A DNA stretch of 64,000 bases from Actinomadura alba (GCF_014323705.1 NZ_JABVEC010000013.1:124001-188000), one strand, 5' to 3'. Shown: positions 22,312 through 32,700, counted from the first letter of the stretch. Numbers and translations are program-made. The notes: a model not told the origin generated them from the letters alone.

Positions 22312-25300
22312 ATGACTGGGTCCGCTCTCGCGCGCGGCGTCAGCTGGGCCGAGACGTCCGCCGCTCAGGATGGACTGTGGTTCCTGAATGAACTCGATCC
22401 TGATTCACCGGGCCATCGGGTGTGCCGGACATATCGGATAGTCGGCGACCTGGACAGCGGAGCGTTACGCACCGCGTGGCAGGCGGTAGTGCAGCGGCAC
22501 GACGCCCTTCGGACCACGCTGGTCGAGCGGGATGGGTTACCGATGCAGCGTATTGCGGTCGGATACGGCGCCCCGCCTTTGTTCGCCGATTTCGGCCCGG
22601 TGCCCGCCGCCGCCCGTGCTGAGGCCGTCGCGCGGTGGGTCGCGCGCCAGGTCGCCATTCCGATGCGGCTCGCCGAAGGGCCGCTCGCCCGGCTGTCGGT
22701 CGCCCGGCTCGGGAACCGGGAGCACGTCGTCGTGTTGCTTTTGCATCAGGCGATCGCCGACGAAGCGTCGATGTCCATATTGGTGAACGAGTTGTCCGCG
22801 TGCTATGCGGCCGCAATGCATGACGTGGCACACCGCGCGTTGCCCGACCTTCCGGCCCAGTACCCCGACTACGCCCGGTGGCAACGCCGTCAGGCATCCG
22901 TGCCGGAGTTCCGGCAGATGCTGTCTTGGTGGACGTCGACCTTGGCACCGCCCCCGCCTGCACTGACGCTGCCGGTGGATCGACCCCGTCCCGAGGAGCC
23001 CTCGTCCGCCGGCGGTGTCGTGCGGTTCGACTGGAGCGACGAAGTGGGGCGCCCTCTTCTCCGACTGTGCGAGACGGAACGGACGACACCGTTCGTGGTG
23101 CTGCTCGCCGGTCTCCAGTCTTTGCTCTTCCGCTACAGCGGCGAAGAACGCGTGGCTGTGGGCAGCACGGTCACTGCGCGTCCGCAATCCAGCTTCAAAG
23201 ACCTCATCGGGTTATTCGAGAACATCCTCATTCTATGTACCGATTTTTCCGGACGGCCCACCTTCCGTGAACTGCTTGGCCGGGTGGCGCGATTCACTGG
23301 GATCGCGCTCGACCATCGCGAGCTTCCTTTTCAGCAACTGGTGGCCACGCTGGATATTGATCGGGACCCACGCCGGCTTCCGTTGGCGGACGTGATGTAC
23401 GTGTTCCAGGAGACCCCCGAAGCCGAACTCAGGGTGCCCGGTGCGGTCGTCCGGCAGGAGCGGATCGACAGCGGCTGGGCACGGACCGACCTCACACTGA
23501 AGATCGACCAGGTCCAGCCCTCGGTCGCGGGCTCCCTGGAATATCGCCGCGCTCTCTTCGACGGGGCATCGGTGCAGCGGATTCTCGATCAACTGCGCAC
23601 TCTGTTGGCCGCCGCGCTTGTCGAACCCGACACCGCGGTGGACGCGCTGCCCTTGGACGGGCCCGGGCGGCTTCGCGCGATGGTGCGTGATGCCGATCAG
23701 ACCGCGGCCGCACCGTCCGGCGAGTTGGCGGTTCATGAACTCGTTCACATGCGCGCGAAAGAGCGGCCATCGGCAGACGCGGTGAGGTGGGACGGTGACG
23801 CCATCACCTATGGCGAACTGGAGGAGCAGGCTGCGCGGGTCACCGATGCGCTGGCCGGCCTCTGCGAGGCCGAGGGCGCGGCGGTCGCGGTCCGGATGCC
23901 GGTCGGCCCCCGCCGCGTCGCGGCGCTGCTCGGCATCCTCGACGCCGGGGCCCATGTGGTCTGTCTCGGCTCGCGTGATGCCGGGGAACGGGGCAGGGCG
24001 GTGCTCTCCGACCTTCGGCCCGTGTGCCTGGTGGTCGACGGAGAAGCGCTCGGCGATCACTTCTGCGAGTGGTACCGCGAAGAACTGGGTGGCCGGGTGC
24101 TCGACGTCGGGACGCTCGACCAAATCCGTGGCGTCCCCGGGACGCCCGTGAGCGCCGCCCAGGGAACGCCCGTACGCGCCGCCCCGGGCGACCTGGCATA
24201 CATCGCCTACACCTCTGGTTCGACCGGCAGGCCCAAGGGGATCGCGCAGTCCCATCGTAGTTTCGCCCAGTTCGTCGCTTGGCTGGCGGGAGAATTCGGC
24301 GTCGGACCTGGTTCCAGAGTGGCGCAATGGGCGGCATTCGGATACGACGCCAGCCTGGTCGAGATCTTCGCGACGCTCGTGGCGGGTGGCACACTGTGTC
24401 CGGTGCCAGAGCGAATCAGGGCACATCCAGAGAAAATGGTGCGGTGGATCGCGGCCGAGCGCATCACTCTTTTCCAAACGGTTCCCAGTTTCGCCCGAGA
24501 ACTCCTTGAGGTGATCAGTACCCGCGAGGTTCAGCCGGGAGGCCGGCACCGGCCGTCGGCTCCTGAGGGGCCGACTGGTCCTGAACGGGCGAGCCGGTCG
24601 TTGGCTGCGCTCGATCATCTGCTGCTGGCCGGCGAAGCGTTGCCGGGCGAGCTGGCGAACCGCCTGCGGTCCGCGCTGCCTGCTGTTCGGTTGGTCAACC
24701 TTTATGGTCCCACCGAGTCGATATTGGCGACCTGGTATGAGGTAACCGGAACCGTGCACGGGACAACCCCGATCGGCAAATCCATTCCCGGGCGTCAGGT
24801 GCTGGTGCTGGACGAGCAGGATCGACCTTGTCCCGCGGGTGTCATCGGAAACATAGTGATCCGGAGTCCGTATATCAGCCATGGCTACGTAGCGGGCACG
24901 ACCGCGGATGATTCGGCGTTCGCCCCCCTCCGCGGCCCGAAGGAACTCGGGATCGAGGGCGACTGCTACCGGACCGGAGATCTCGGGCGCAGGAGGTGGG
25001 ACGGCTTTCTTGAATTCCACGGTCGCAGGGACTTTCAGATCAAATTCTACGGCACGAGGATGGAACTCACCGAGATAGAGTCGGCGTTGATCGCGCATCC
25101 GTCGGTGGCCGAGTGTGCCGTGGTCCCAAGCGCCGGCCCGGACGGGCTGGTGAGCCGTTTGGTGGCGTATGTCGTGCCCCGGTCTTCCCCGGAGGGCGCC
25201 ACGGGTGTCCCGGCTGCGTGGCGGGCCGCCCTGCGCCGGCGATTCGGCAAGGCGACGCCACCCGTCTCGTTCCGGGAAATGACCGAGCTACCGCGCAACA

Positions 25301-25632
25301 TCGGCGGCAAGGTGGACCGCGGCAGGCTCCCGGTCGCGCAGCCCGCCACCTCGGCCAGACCGCCGGAGACGGCTGTGGAAAAGGGGCTGGCCGTGATCTG
25401 GTCGAATTTATTGGGCAGTGAGCTAGAAAACGTATGCAGTGCGGACGACACCTTTTTTGCGGCCGGAGGGCATTCCCTGCTCGTGCTCCGATTACTCGAT
25501 CGGATACACGAGCGGTTCGGGGTTGAGGTCTCGCTCCGGGAATATTTCGGCAGTCCCGTGCTGGCCGATCTCGCCAAGCTTGTCGAATCGAAATCGGCCG
25601 GCGCAGATGCTACCACGACCACGATTGGATGA
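22312..25632 (+). CDS. NRPS, condensation-adenylation-thiolation (C domain with altered HHxxxDG)
   Basis: 1106 aa from ATG 22312 (GGGGCGGGGA upstream); a GTG at 22270 would add 14 residues. The C domain occupies residues 15-440; its active-site motif reads HQAIADE at 145-151, so the second, catalytic His is Gln. The A domain (about 470-1010) has the YTSGSTGRPKG core near 632, YDASLVEIF, NLYGPTES, YRTGDL and NIGGKVDRG, and a proline-rich insert (about 745-765). The T domain carries GGHS with Ser1055. At least five TTA codons are present. The A domain is the best candidate here for activating beta-tyrosine, as SgcC1 does, although SgcC1 is a separate protein. The aminomutase gene starts four bases downstream. 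Confidence 0.9.
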   Translation: MTGSALARGVSWAETSAAQDGLWFLNELDPDSPGHRVCRTYRIVGDLDSGALRTAWQAVVQRHDALRTTLVERDGLPMQRIAVGYGAPPLFADFGPVPAAARAEAVARWVARQVAIPMRLAEGPLARLSVARLGNREHVVVLLLHQAIADEASMSILVNELSACYAAAMHDVAHRALPDLPAQYPDYARWQRRQASVPEFRQMLSWWTSTLAPPPPALTLPVDRPRPEEPSSAGGVVRFDWSDEVGRPLLRLCETERTTPFVVLLAGLQSLLFRYSGEERVAVGSTVTARPQSSFKDLIGLFENILILCTDFSGRPTFRELLGRVARFTGIALDHRELPFQQLVATLDIDRDPRRLPLADVMYVFQETPEAELRVPGAVVRQERIDSGWARTDLTLKIDQVQPSVAGSLEYRRALFDGASVQRILDQLRTLLAAALVEPDTAVDALPLDGPGRLRAMVRDADQTAAAPSGELAVHELVHMRAKERPSADAVRWDGDAITYGELEEQAARVTDALAGLCEAEGAAVAVRMPVGPRRVAALLGILDAGAHVVCLGSRDAGERGRAVLSDLRPVCLVVDGEALGDHFCEWYREELGGRVLDVGTLDQIRGVPGTPVSAAQGTPVRAAPGDLAYIAYTSGSTGRPKGIAQSHRSFAQFVAWLAGEFGVGPGSRVAQWAAFGYDASLVEIFATLVAGGTLCPVPERIRAHPEKMVRWIAAERITLFQTVPSFARELLEVISTREVQPGGRHRPSAPEGPTGPERASRSLAALDHLLLAGEALPGELANRLRSALPAVRLVNLYGPTESILATWYEVTGTVHGTTPIGKSIPGRQVLVLDEQDRPCPAGVIGNIVIRSPYISHGYVAGTTADDSAFAPLRGPKELGIEGDCYRTGDLGRRRWDGFLEFHGRRDFQIKFYGTRMELTEIESALIAHPSVAECAVVPSAGPDGLVSRLVAYVVPRSSPEGATGVPAAWRAALRRRFGKATPPVSFREMTELPRNIGGKVDRGRLPVAQPATSARPPETAVEKGLAVIWSNLLGSELENVCSADDTFFAAGGHSLLVLRLLDRIHERFGVEVSLREYFGSPVLADLAKLVESKSAGADATTTTIG

Positions 25633-25635
25633 AAC

Positions 25636-27240
25636 GTGACGTTAGCAGAGACTCAAGTCACGGTGGATCTCGACGGCGATGACCTCGATATCGCGGGGGT
25701 CAGGCGAATCGCCGAGGATCGGGTGCCGTGCAGCGTGCTCCCGTCGGCTCTGGCCAGAGCCGCGACCAGCCGGAAAATGTTCGAGGACACCGTCCGACAG
25801 GGCATTCCCGTCTATGGGGTCACCACCGGCTACGGCGAGATGATCTACATGATGGTGGATCTCTCGAAGGAGGTCGAACTCCAGACCAATCTGGTCCGCA
25901 GTCACAGCGCCGGGGTCGGCCCGCTGTTCGCCGAGGACGAGTCGAGGGCGATTGTCGCGGCGCGGCTCAACGCCCTCGCCAAGGGATATTCCGCGGTGCG
26001 ACCGGAGTTGCTGGAACGCCTGGCGTTGTATCTGAACCTGGGGATCACTCCCGCCATCCCGGAGATAGGTTCGCTCGGGGCGAGCGGTGATCTGGCGCCA
26101 CTGGCGCACATCGCGAGCACGATCATCGGCGAGGGGTACGTCCTCCGGAATGGTAAGCCGGCCGAGACCGGCCCAGTCCTCCGTGAACACGGCATCGAGC
26201 CGCTGGAGCTCCGGTTCAAGGAGGGGCTCTCGCTGATCAACGGCACGTCCGGGATGACCGGCCTCGGAGCCCTCGTCGTGGGCCGTGCCCTCCATCAGGT
26301 GCGGCAGGCCGAGATCGTCACGGCCCTGATTCTCGAGACCCTGCAAGCGTCGACCAGCCCGTTCGAGGCCGAGGGACACGATGTCGCCCGGCCGCACAGG
26401 GGACAGGTCGACACCGCCGCGAACATGCGGGCACTGCTGCGGAGTAGCGGCCTCACCCTGGGCCATGCCGAACTCCGGCGCCAGGCCCAGGAGCAACGGT
26501 CCGGCAACGGCGTGTCGCGCACCGATGTGTATATGCAGAAGGCCTATTCGCTGCGCGCCATCCCCCAGGTGGTCGGCGCCGTGCGTGACACGCTGTACCA
26601 CGCTGCTGAAACGCTCGAGATCGAACTCAACTCCAGCAACGACAACCCGCTGTTCTTCGAGGGTAAGGAAGTGTTCCACGGCGCGAACTTCCACGGCCAG
26701 CCGGTCGCGTTCGTGATGGACTTCGTCACCATCGCGCTCACCCAGTTGGGTGTGCTTTCGGAGCGCCGGACCAATCGCCTGCTGAACCGTTATCTCAGCA
26801 ACGGCCTTCCCGAGTTCCTCGCCGCGAGCGACCCCGGACTCAACAGCGGGTTCGCAGGTGCCCAATATCCAGCGACCGCATTGATCGCGGAGAATCGGAC
26901 GATCGGGCCGGCCAGTACCCAGAGCGTTCCGTCCAACGGCGACAACCAGGACGTCGTGAGCATGGGGCTGATCTCCGCCCGGAACGCACGCCGCGTACTG
27001 ACCAACAACAATCATATTCTCGCGGTCGAGTTTCTGGCCGCGGCGCAGGCGGTGGACCTGTCGGAGCGGTATGACCGGCTGAGCCCTACCGGGAAAGCGA
27101 CCTACGACATGGTGCGATCGCTGGTGCCCACGCTGGAGCACGACCGATACATGGCCGACGATCTCGAACTGGTGGCCCAGGCGCTGGCCGACGGGAAATT
27201 CGTGGACGCCGTCCGGCGCGGCAACGTAGAACTGCGCTGA
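25636..27240 (+). CDS. Tyrosine 2,3-aminomutase, MIO enzyme (SgcC4 homologue)
   Basis: 534 aa from GTG 25636. The MIO prosthetic group forms from Ala149-Ser150-Gly151 in GSLGASGDLAPLAH. Tyr66 in YGVTTGYGEMIYM is the expected catalytic base. Long stretches match what I recall of SgcC4 from C-1027, including EVELQTNLVRSHSAGVGPLF and NGDNQDVVSMGLISARNARR. SgcC4 converts L-tyrosine to (S)-beta-tyrosine through 4-hydroxycinnamate; histidine and phenylalanine lyases share the fold but not these segments. Codon 3 is TTA. It is packed four bases after the NRPS gene, as expected for supply of its substrate. Substrate as tyrosine is probable, stereochemistry unknown. Confidence 0.95.
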   Translation: MTLAETQVTVDLDGDDLDIAGVRRIAEDRVPCSVLPSALARAATSRKMFEDTVRQGIPVYGVTTGYGEMIYMMVDLSKEVELQTNLVRSHSAGVGPLFAEDESRAIVAARLNALAKGYSAVRPELLERLALYLNLGITPAIPEIGSLGASGDLAPLAHIASTIIGEGYVLRNGKPAETGPVLREHGIEPLELRFKEGLSLINGTSGMTGLGALVVGRALHQVRQAEIVTALILETLQASTSPFEAEGHDVARPHRGQVDTAANMRALLRSSGLTLGHAELRRQAQEQRSGNGVSRTDVYMQKAYSLRAIPQVVGAVRDTLYHAAETLEIELNSSNDNPLFFEGKEVFHGANFHGQPVAFVMDFVTIALTQLGVLSERRTNRLLNRYLSNGLPEFLAASDPGLNSGFAGAQYPATALIAENRTIGPASTQSVPSNGDNQDVVSMGLISARNARRVLTNNNHILAVEFLAAAQAVDLSERYDRLSPTGKATYDMVRSLVPTLEHDRYMADDLELVAQALADGKFVDAVRRGNVELR

Positions 27241-27315
27241 AGAAAGGGTTCCGCGGAGGCCAGAATTCGCACTGTGGAAGATGCCGTCTATTGACGCTGA
27301 GGACACACTGAGATT

Positions 27316-28068
27316 ATGACTGAGTTCGATGGAAAGGTCGTGTTGATAACCGGCGGCGGCAGCGGTATGGGTCTGGCGACCGCGCGACGCCTGCTGGATT
27401 CCGGGGCTCGGGTGGTGCTGGCCGGTCGCAGCGCCGAGCGGCTCAAGGTGGCGACCGAAGACCTTGACGCCGACGACCGTGTCCTGGCCGTTCCCGCCGA
27501 CGTGGCCCGTACCGGTGATCTCGATCACCTCATGGCTCGAACTCGGGAGCGGTTCGGCAGCTTGGACGGTGTGTTCGCCAATGCCGGGGTCGCGCCGTTC
27601 GCCCGCAGCGCGGATATGACCGAAGCCGATGTGGATCACATCGTGGACATCAACTTCAAAGGCGTGTTCTTCACCGTACAGAAATCGCTGCCGCTGCTCG
27701 TGGACGGTGGCTCGATAGTGTTGAACTCGTCGTGGCTGGTGCACCGGGGCATGGCTTTCACGTCGATCTATTCGGCGAGCAAGGCGGCCGTCCGCAACCT
27801 TGCCCAAACTCTCGCGGCTGATTTGGCCGAGCGGAGCATCAGAGTCAACTCGGTGAGCCCGGGCTACATCGTCACACCGATGTTCGACGGCATTGCCACG
27901 ACCGAGGATGCGCGGCAGGCCTGCCGGAGCCAGGTGGCGCTGGGTCGTCTCGGGCAGCCCGGCGATATCGCCGATGGCGTGCTCTTCCTGCTGTCTCCGA
28001 AAGCGTCGTACATTACCGGCCAGGAAATTCTCATCGACGGGGGACTGATCAGATCGATCCCTCTGTAA
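27316..28068 (+). CDS. Short-chain dehydrogenase/reductase
   Basis: 250 aa, a typical SDR length. The Rossmann motif is TGGGSGMGLATARRL; the structural motif ANAGVAPF follows; the catalytic set is Ser in LNSSWL and Tyr-x3-Lys in YSASKAAVRN. The C-terminus GQEILIDGG is the usual SDR ending. It reduces a ketone or oxidises an alcohol using NAD(P); the cofactor preference is not clear. It lies 75 bp after the aminomutase gene and 67 bp before the flavin monooxygenase gene in the same direction, so it is probably part of that operon. Confidence 0.9.
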   Translation: MTEFDGKVVLITGGGSGMGLATARRLLDSGARVVLAGRSAERLKVATEDLDADDRVLAVPADVARTGDLDHLMARTRERFGSLDGVFANAGVAPFARSADMTEADVDHIVDINFKGVFFTVQKSLPLLVDGGSIVLNSSWLVHRGMAFTSIYSASKAAVRNLAQTLAADLAERSIRVNSVSPGYIVTPMFDGIATTEDARQACRSQVALGRLGQPGDIADGVLFLLSPKASYITGQEILIDGGLIRSIPL

Positions 28069-28135
28069 CCAGACGCACGGTTGATCCGAGGGGGCGGTGA
28101 TCCGTGCGGTGAACCCTAACGAAGGGGGTAGCTGA

Positions 28136-29542
28136 ATGTCTCAGGAGTCTCCGACTCGTGCCGTGGTGCTGGGCGGGAGCCTCTCTGGTCTATTCGCGGC
28201 CAGAGTGCTCGCCGACGCCTATGACGAAGTGCTGATCATCGATCGGGACGTGCTGATCGACGTGGATGTGCCACGCCGAGGCTGCCCCCAAGGCCGGCAC
28301 ATCAACGGCCTGCTGACCGGGGGCCAGCGGGCCATCGAGGAGTTATTTCCCGGAATCACCGATGAAATGCTGGCGGACGGCGTGCCGAAGGGTGATCTCG
28401 GTGGGACCGTGCGGTGGTACATGCAGGGTAAGCAGCTGGAGAAGCAGCACGCCGACATGCTGTGCATCGGCCCGAGCAGACCCAAGCTCGAGTTTCATGT
28501 CCGTCAGCGGACGCAGGCGCTGAGCAACGTGACCTTTGTCGAGCGTACGGACATCCTCGGTCTTGAGACCTCCGCCGATCGCAGCCGGGTCAGCGGGGTG
28601 CGCGTCCAGCACCTCGACGGCGGCGACGCGAAGGTCCTGGAAGGCGATGTCGTCGTCGACGCGACCGGACGGGGGTCGCGCACTCCGGTGTGGTTGGCCG
28701 AACTCGGATACCCGCAGGTCGTCGAGGAGCGGAAGAAGATCGGACTGGGGTATGTAACCCAGTATTACCGGCTGAACTCCGACCCCTATCACGGCGACCT
28801 TTCCATCAACGTGGTCGCGTACCCGGGTCGCCCCCGGGGATGCATCTTCGCCAAGACCGACGGTGGCCGGATCGAAATGACCACCTACGGAATTCTCGGC
28901 GACCACCCGCCGACCGACCAGGCCGGCCTGTACGCCTGGATCGACTCGCTGGGAATCCCCGAGTATTCCGACGCCCTTCGGGACGCCACGCCCCTCACGG
29001 AGCCGGTGGCCTTCCGTTTCCCCACGACACTTCGCCGCCGCTACGAGGATATGCCCCGTTTCCCCGGTGGGCTCCTCATCACTGGGGACGCGGTCTCGTG
29101 TTTCAATCCCGTCTACGCGGGTGGAATGACCATGGCCGCGAAGGCCGCGCTCACCCTGCGCAGCCATTTGCACACCGGCGCGGACCCGCAACCGCTGGAA
29201 TACTTCCGGGACCTGGCGCGTGACGTGCTCGATCCGCATTGGGAGATGACCAACGTCGTCGACCTGAGCTTCCCTGATGTCGAGGGCGAGCGGACTCGCA
29301 CGGTCCGGATGGCTCAGGCCTTCCTCAAGCGGGTGCAGATCGCCGCGACCCGGGACGGCAAGGTCACCGCCGCCTACATGCGGGCCGCCGGCCAGGTCGA
29401 GCGTCCGGAGTCGCTCCAGCGCCCCGGCATGCTGCTACGCATTCTGGTGCAGTCCTTGCGTGGGCCGAAGAGCAGGCCGCCGAATAAAGTGACTCGCCCG
29501 GCCCAGCCCGCCGCCGAGCAGAGCACTGAGCAGGCAGTCTAA
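28136..29542 (+). CDS. FAD-dependent monooxygenase/epoxidase-like (LasC-type)
   Basis: 468 aa with GGGGG upstream of ATG 28136. FAD motif AVVLGGSLSGLFAARVLA is at the N-terminus; VVDATGRGSRTPVWL and LLITGDAVSCFNPVYAGGMT are the later FAD-binding segments. The RRGCPQGRHINGLLTGGQRAIEELFPG segment, read in parts, is typical of the epoxidase-like group around LasC. It lacks the WxWxIP motif of flavin halogenases, so I do not call it a halogenase although C-1027 has one at this step. Codon 70 is TTA. It likely hydroxylates or epoxidises a pathway intermediate. Confidence 0.8.
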   Translation: MSQESPTRAVVLGGSLSGLFAARVLADAYDEVLIIDRDVLIDVDVPRRGCPQGRHINGLLTGGQRAIEELFPGITDEMLADGVPKGDLGGTVRWYMQGKQLEKQHADMLCIGPSRPKLEFHVRQRTQALSNVTFVERTDILGLETSADRSRVSGVRVQHLDGGDAKVLEGDVVVDATGRGSRTPVWLAELGYPQVVEERKKIGLGYVTQYYRLNSDPYHGDLSINVVAYPGRPRGCIFAKTDGGRIEMTTYGILGDHPPTDQAGLYAWIDSLGIPEYSDALRDATPLTEPVAFRFPTTLRRRYEDMPRFPGGLLITGDAVSCFNPVYAGGMTMAAKAALTLRSHLHTGADPQPLEYFRDLARDVLDPHWEMTNVVDLSFPDVEGERTRTVRMAQAFLKRVQIAATRDGKVTAAYMRAAGQVERPESLQRPGMLLRILVQSLRGPKSRPPNKVTRPAQPAAEQSTEQAV

Positions 29543-29788
29543 CCATGGCCGGGACATCAATTCCAGCCGGCGCCGCAGGATAAGAGTTGCGCGGCGCAGC
29601 GGCCGGATTGATGATGCGAGAGCAATCATCGGTCGATGAGGGTTGTGTGAAAGCTCCGGTCCGCCTGATGCGCGTGCAGGTCTGCGGATGGCGGCGAACA
29701 CTTTTCACATAACCCTCAACGGCTGATCATTGCCCATCGGAACACTCCGATCGGTGCAGTCTGATACTCGACAGGCAAGGAGATGACC

Positions 29789-30868
29789 GTGGGTGTCCGC
29801 GACCAGTGGGATTTGGTGGTCAAGCGCAACGACCTGACCGTGAGCGAGGTCCGAGATGCACCGCGGAACCGCTTGGGGGAGGGTGAGGTCAGGCTCGCGG
29901 TGGAGAGGTTCGGCCTCACCGCGAACAACGCCACCTATGCGCGGTTCGGTGATGACTCCGTGATCGCCTTCTGGCGGGCCTTTCCCGGCCCAAGTGGGTA
30001 CGGAAGAGTGCCGGTCTGGGGTTTCGCGCGGGTCGAGGAGTCCAGCCATCCCGACATCGCCGCGGGGAGCAGATACTTCGGCTACCTGCCGATGTCCACC
30101 CATCATGTGGTGACCGCGGAGCCCATGGCGAGGGGGTTCGCCGACACCGCGGCGCAACGTGAGTTCCTGCATCCCTGGTATCGGACCTACGAGCCCGCCG
30201 GGGACCCCGACCCGCTGGACGACCGCTGGGCGCTTCTGCACCCCGTTTACCCGGCGGCGTTCAACCTCGCCGATCTCCTCGAGCAGCAGGCCGCGCTCGG
30301 CGCCCGGTCGGTCCTGATCACCAGCGCGTCGAGCAAGGTGGCCATCGGACTGGTCGAGGAGCTGGCCGCACGGCAGGTTCCCCTCTCGGCCGTTGGTCTC
30401 ACCGGTGGCCGCAACACCGCGTTCGTGGAGGGGCTGGACCTGTACGACACGGTCGCGTCCTACGATGCGCTTTCGTCGATCTCGGTCGCCGGGCCGACCG
30501 TGTTCGTCGACCTGACCGGTGATCCGGCTCGGCGGACCGCGGTCTGCGAGCGTTTCACGAACGAGCTGTGTCACACCGCGCTCGTGGGCTTCACCCACCC
30601 CACGGCGACCGTCCTCCCACCGCCGGGGCTGGCCGGCCCCGAGCCACAGGTGTTCTTCACGCCGGCGATTGAAATGGAGACCATCGCCAAAGAGGGCGCC
30701 GACAGCTACTACACCCGTTACGCAGAATCAGAGAAGCGCTTCGTTGAATACTCCGCGTCGTGGCTCACCGTCCATGACCGGCGAGGCCCCGAGGCGATTG
30801 CCGACTCCTTCCGCTCGCTGCTCGCCGGAGAGCAGGCGCCCAATACGAGCGACATCCTCAGACCCTGA
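29789..30868 (+). CDS. DUF2855-family (MDR-like) protein
   Basis: 359 aa from GTG 29789, which has AAGGAG at the right distance; the ATG at 29783 abuts that site. It resembles medium-chain dehydrogenase-like DUF2855 proteins: LAVERFGLTANNATYARFGD, WGFARVEESSHPDI, then a Rossmann-like LITSASSKVAIGLVEEL. Such proteins are annotated as possible quinone-oxidoreductase relatives but have no proven reaction that I know. It follows the FMO gene by 246 bp and precedes the HpaB-type hydroxylase gene. Confidence 0.75.
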   Translation: MGVRDQWDLVVKRNDLTVSEVRDAPRNRLGEGEVRLAVERFGLTANNATYARFGDDSVIAFWRAFPGPSGYGRVPVWGFARVEESSHPDIAAGSRYFGYLPMSTHHVVTAEPMARGFADTAAQREFLHPWYRTYEPAGDPDPLDDRWALLHPVYPAAFNLADLLEQQAALGARSVLITSASSKVAIGLVEELAARQVPLSAVGLTGGRNTAFVEGLDLYDTVASYDALSSISVAGPTVFVDLTGDPARRTAVCERFTNELCHTALVGFTHPTATVLPPPGLAGPEPQVFFTPAIEMETIAKEGADSYYTRYAESEKRFVEYSASWLTVHDRRGPEAIADSFRSLLAGEQAPNTSDILRP

Positions 30869-31015
30869 TCAACCAGCCGAGTAAGGGACCGGGCGTAGCG
30901 GACATGGACGCTGCGCCCACCCGGCACGCTGGGCGCTGGTGCTTGGCGGTCGGTCTGCCGGTGGGAACCGGCGCCTGGTCGGTTCGTGGGCGATTATGAA
31001 GGAGGCGTGAATCCG

Positions 31016-32599
31016 ATGTCGGGTCCAGATGAAAGATCACGTGCCAATACACCGGGAGCGCCGAAGACACGGCCGATGACCGGCGCCGAGTACATCGAAA
31101 GCCTGCGTGACGACCGAGCACTTTATATCTATGGCGAGCGCGTGAAGGATGTGACCAGCCATCCGGCATTTCACAATCCGATACGGATGACGGCGCGGCT
31201 GTATGATGCGTTGCACGATCCGGCGAAGCGCGACGTGCTCACCTCGCCCACCGACACGGGCAGCGACGGCTTCACCCACAAGTTCTTCACCACGCCCCAC
31301 ACGGCGGAGGATCTGGTTGAACATCAGCAGGCCATCGCCGCGTGGGCCCGGATGTCCTACGGCTGGATGGGACGCAGCCCCGACTACAAGGCGTCCTTCC
31401 TCGGCACGTTAGGCGCGAACGCGGATTTCTACAAGCCATTCGAGGAGAATGCCCGGCGGTGGTATAAGGAATCCCAGGAGAAGGTGCTGTTCTGGAACCA
31501 CGCGATCGTGCATCCACCGGTCGACCGGAATCGCTCGCCGGACGAGGTCGGTGACGTCTTCGTTCATGTGGAGAAGGAGACCGATGCCGGCCTTGTCGTG
31601 AGCGGAGCCAAGGTGGTCGCCACCGGCTCCGCGCTCACCCACTACAATTTCATCGCGCACTACGGTCTGCCGATCAAGGACCGGAAGTTCGCGCTTGTGG
31701 CGACCGTGCCGATGGACGCTCCGGGGGTGAAGTTGATCTGCCGGCCGTCCTACACCGCCACGGCGGCGGTGATGGGCAGCCCGTTCGACTACCCGCTCTC
31801 TTCGCGGATGGACGAGAACGACACCATCTTCGTACTGGACAAGGCGCTCATCCCGTGGGAGAACGTCTTCATCTACGGCCACCTGGGCAAGGTCCAGCTG
31901 TTCACCGGCCGCTCGGGCTTTCCCGAGCGTTTCACGTTCCACGGTTGCACCCGCCTGGCGGTGAAGCTCGAGTTCATCGCCGGTCTGCTCGCGAAGGCGG
32001 TGGAGATCACCGGGACCAAGGACTTCCGTGGCGTGCAGACCCGGATCGGGGAGGTCCTGGCCTGGCGCAACCTTTTCTGGGCCTTCTCCGATGCGGCGGC
32101 GCGCAACCCGGTGCCCTGGCACAACGGCGCGGTGCTGCCCAATCCCGCGTACGGCCTGGCGTATCGGTGGTTCATGCAGATCGGCTACCCCAGAGTCAAA
32201 GAGATCGTCCACCAGGACATCGCGAGCGGCCTGATCTATATCAACTCCAGCGCCGAGGATTTCAAGAACCCGGAGATCCGGGCGTATCTCGACAGGTTCC
32301 TCCGCGGTTCGGACGGCACCGACGCGGTTGAGCGCATCAAGCTCATGAAGCTGCTGTGGGATGCCGTCGGCACCGAGTTCGGCGGGCGGCACGAACTGTA
32401 CGAACGCAACTACGCGGGTAATCACGAGAACACCCGGATCGAGTTGCTCTCCGCGCAGCTCGCGAACGGCCAGATCGATGACTACAAGGCCTTTGCGGAC
32501 GAGTGCCTTGCCGAGTACGACCTGGACGGCTGGACGGTGCCCGACCTGTCCGCGTTCGAAGAGCTCCGCGAAGTGAGGGGCAGGTTGTTGAACGGCTGA
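31016..32599 (+). CDS. HpaB-type FADH2-dependent monooxygenase (SgcC homologue)
   Basis: 527 aa from ATG 31016 (GGAGG ten bases upstream). The sequence begins with the 4-hydroxyphenylacetate 3-hydroxylase pattern ([20 protein letters not shown]) and keeps the flavin-domain stretches [28 protein letters not shown] and [14 protein letters not shown]. SgcC of C-1027 hydroxylates beta-tyrosine on its carrier protein, using reduced flavin from a separate reductase; no HpaC/SgcE6-type reductase is in this window. Given the aminomutase and free carrier protein, ring hydroxylation of carrier-bound beta-tyrosine is the best guess. Codon 132 is TTA. It ends at a strong bidirectional hairpin. Confidence 0.9.
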   Translation: MSGPDERSRANTPGAPKTRPMTGAEYIESLRDDRALYIYGERVKDVTSHPAFHNPIRMTARLYDALHDPAKRDVLTSPTDTGSDGFTHKFFTTPHTAEDLVEHQQAIAAWARMSYGWMGRSPDYKASFLGTLGANADFYKPFEENARRWYKESQEKVLFWNHAIVHPPVDRNRSPDEVGDVFVHVEKETDAGLVVSGAKVVATGSALTHYNFIAHYGLPIKDRKFALVATVPMDAPGVKLICRPSYTATAAVMGSPFDYPLSSRMDENDTIFVLDKALIPWENVFIYGHLGKVQLFTGRSGFPERFTFHGCTRLAVKLEFIAGLLAKAVEITGTKDFRGVQTRIGEVLAWRNLFWAFSDAAARNPVPWHNGAVLPNPAYGLAYRWFMQIGYPRVKEIVHQDIASGLIYINSSAEDFKNPEIRAYLDRFLRGSDGTDAVERIKLMKLLWDAVGTEFGGRHELYERNYAGNHENTRIELLSAQLANGQIDDYKAFADECLAEYDLDGWTVPDLSAFEELREVRGRLLNG

Positions 32600-32610
32600 C
32601 ATCAGCACGG

Positions 32611-32651
32611 ACGCGCTGTCCCGATCGTCGATGGCGATCGGGACAGCGCGT
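32611..32651. terminator. Bidirectional 17-bp terminator hairpin
   Basis: ACGCGCTGTCCCGATCG (32611-32627), loop TCGATGG, and its exact complement (32635-32651). It sits between the convergent HpaB-type and dioxygenase genes. Confidence 0.8.
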
Positions 32652-32700
32652 CTGTGCGATGTGCGAAGCGCTCCTCAACCACTGGCCCTGGATCGGTGCT

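Noticed and set aside
25642..27807. Long minus-strand frame opposite the aminomutase and SDR
   Set aside because: It crosses two well-supported plus-strand genes and has no family motif.
28136..29542. SgcC3-like flavin halogenase
   Set aside because: The WxWxIP motif of flavin halogenases is absent; the sequence fits epoxidase-like monooxygenases better.
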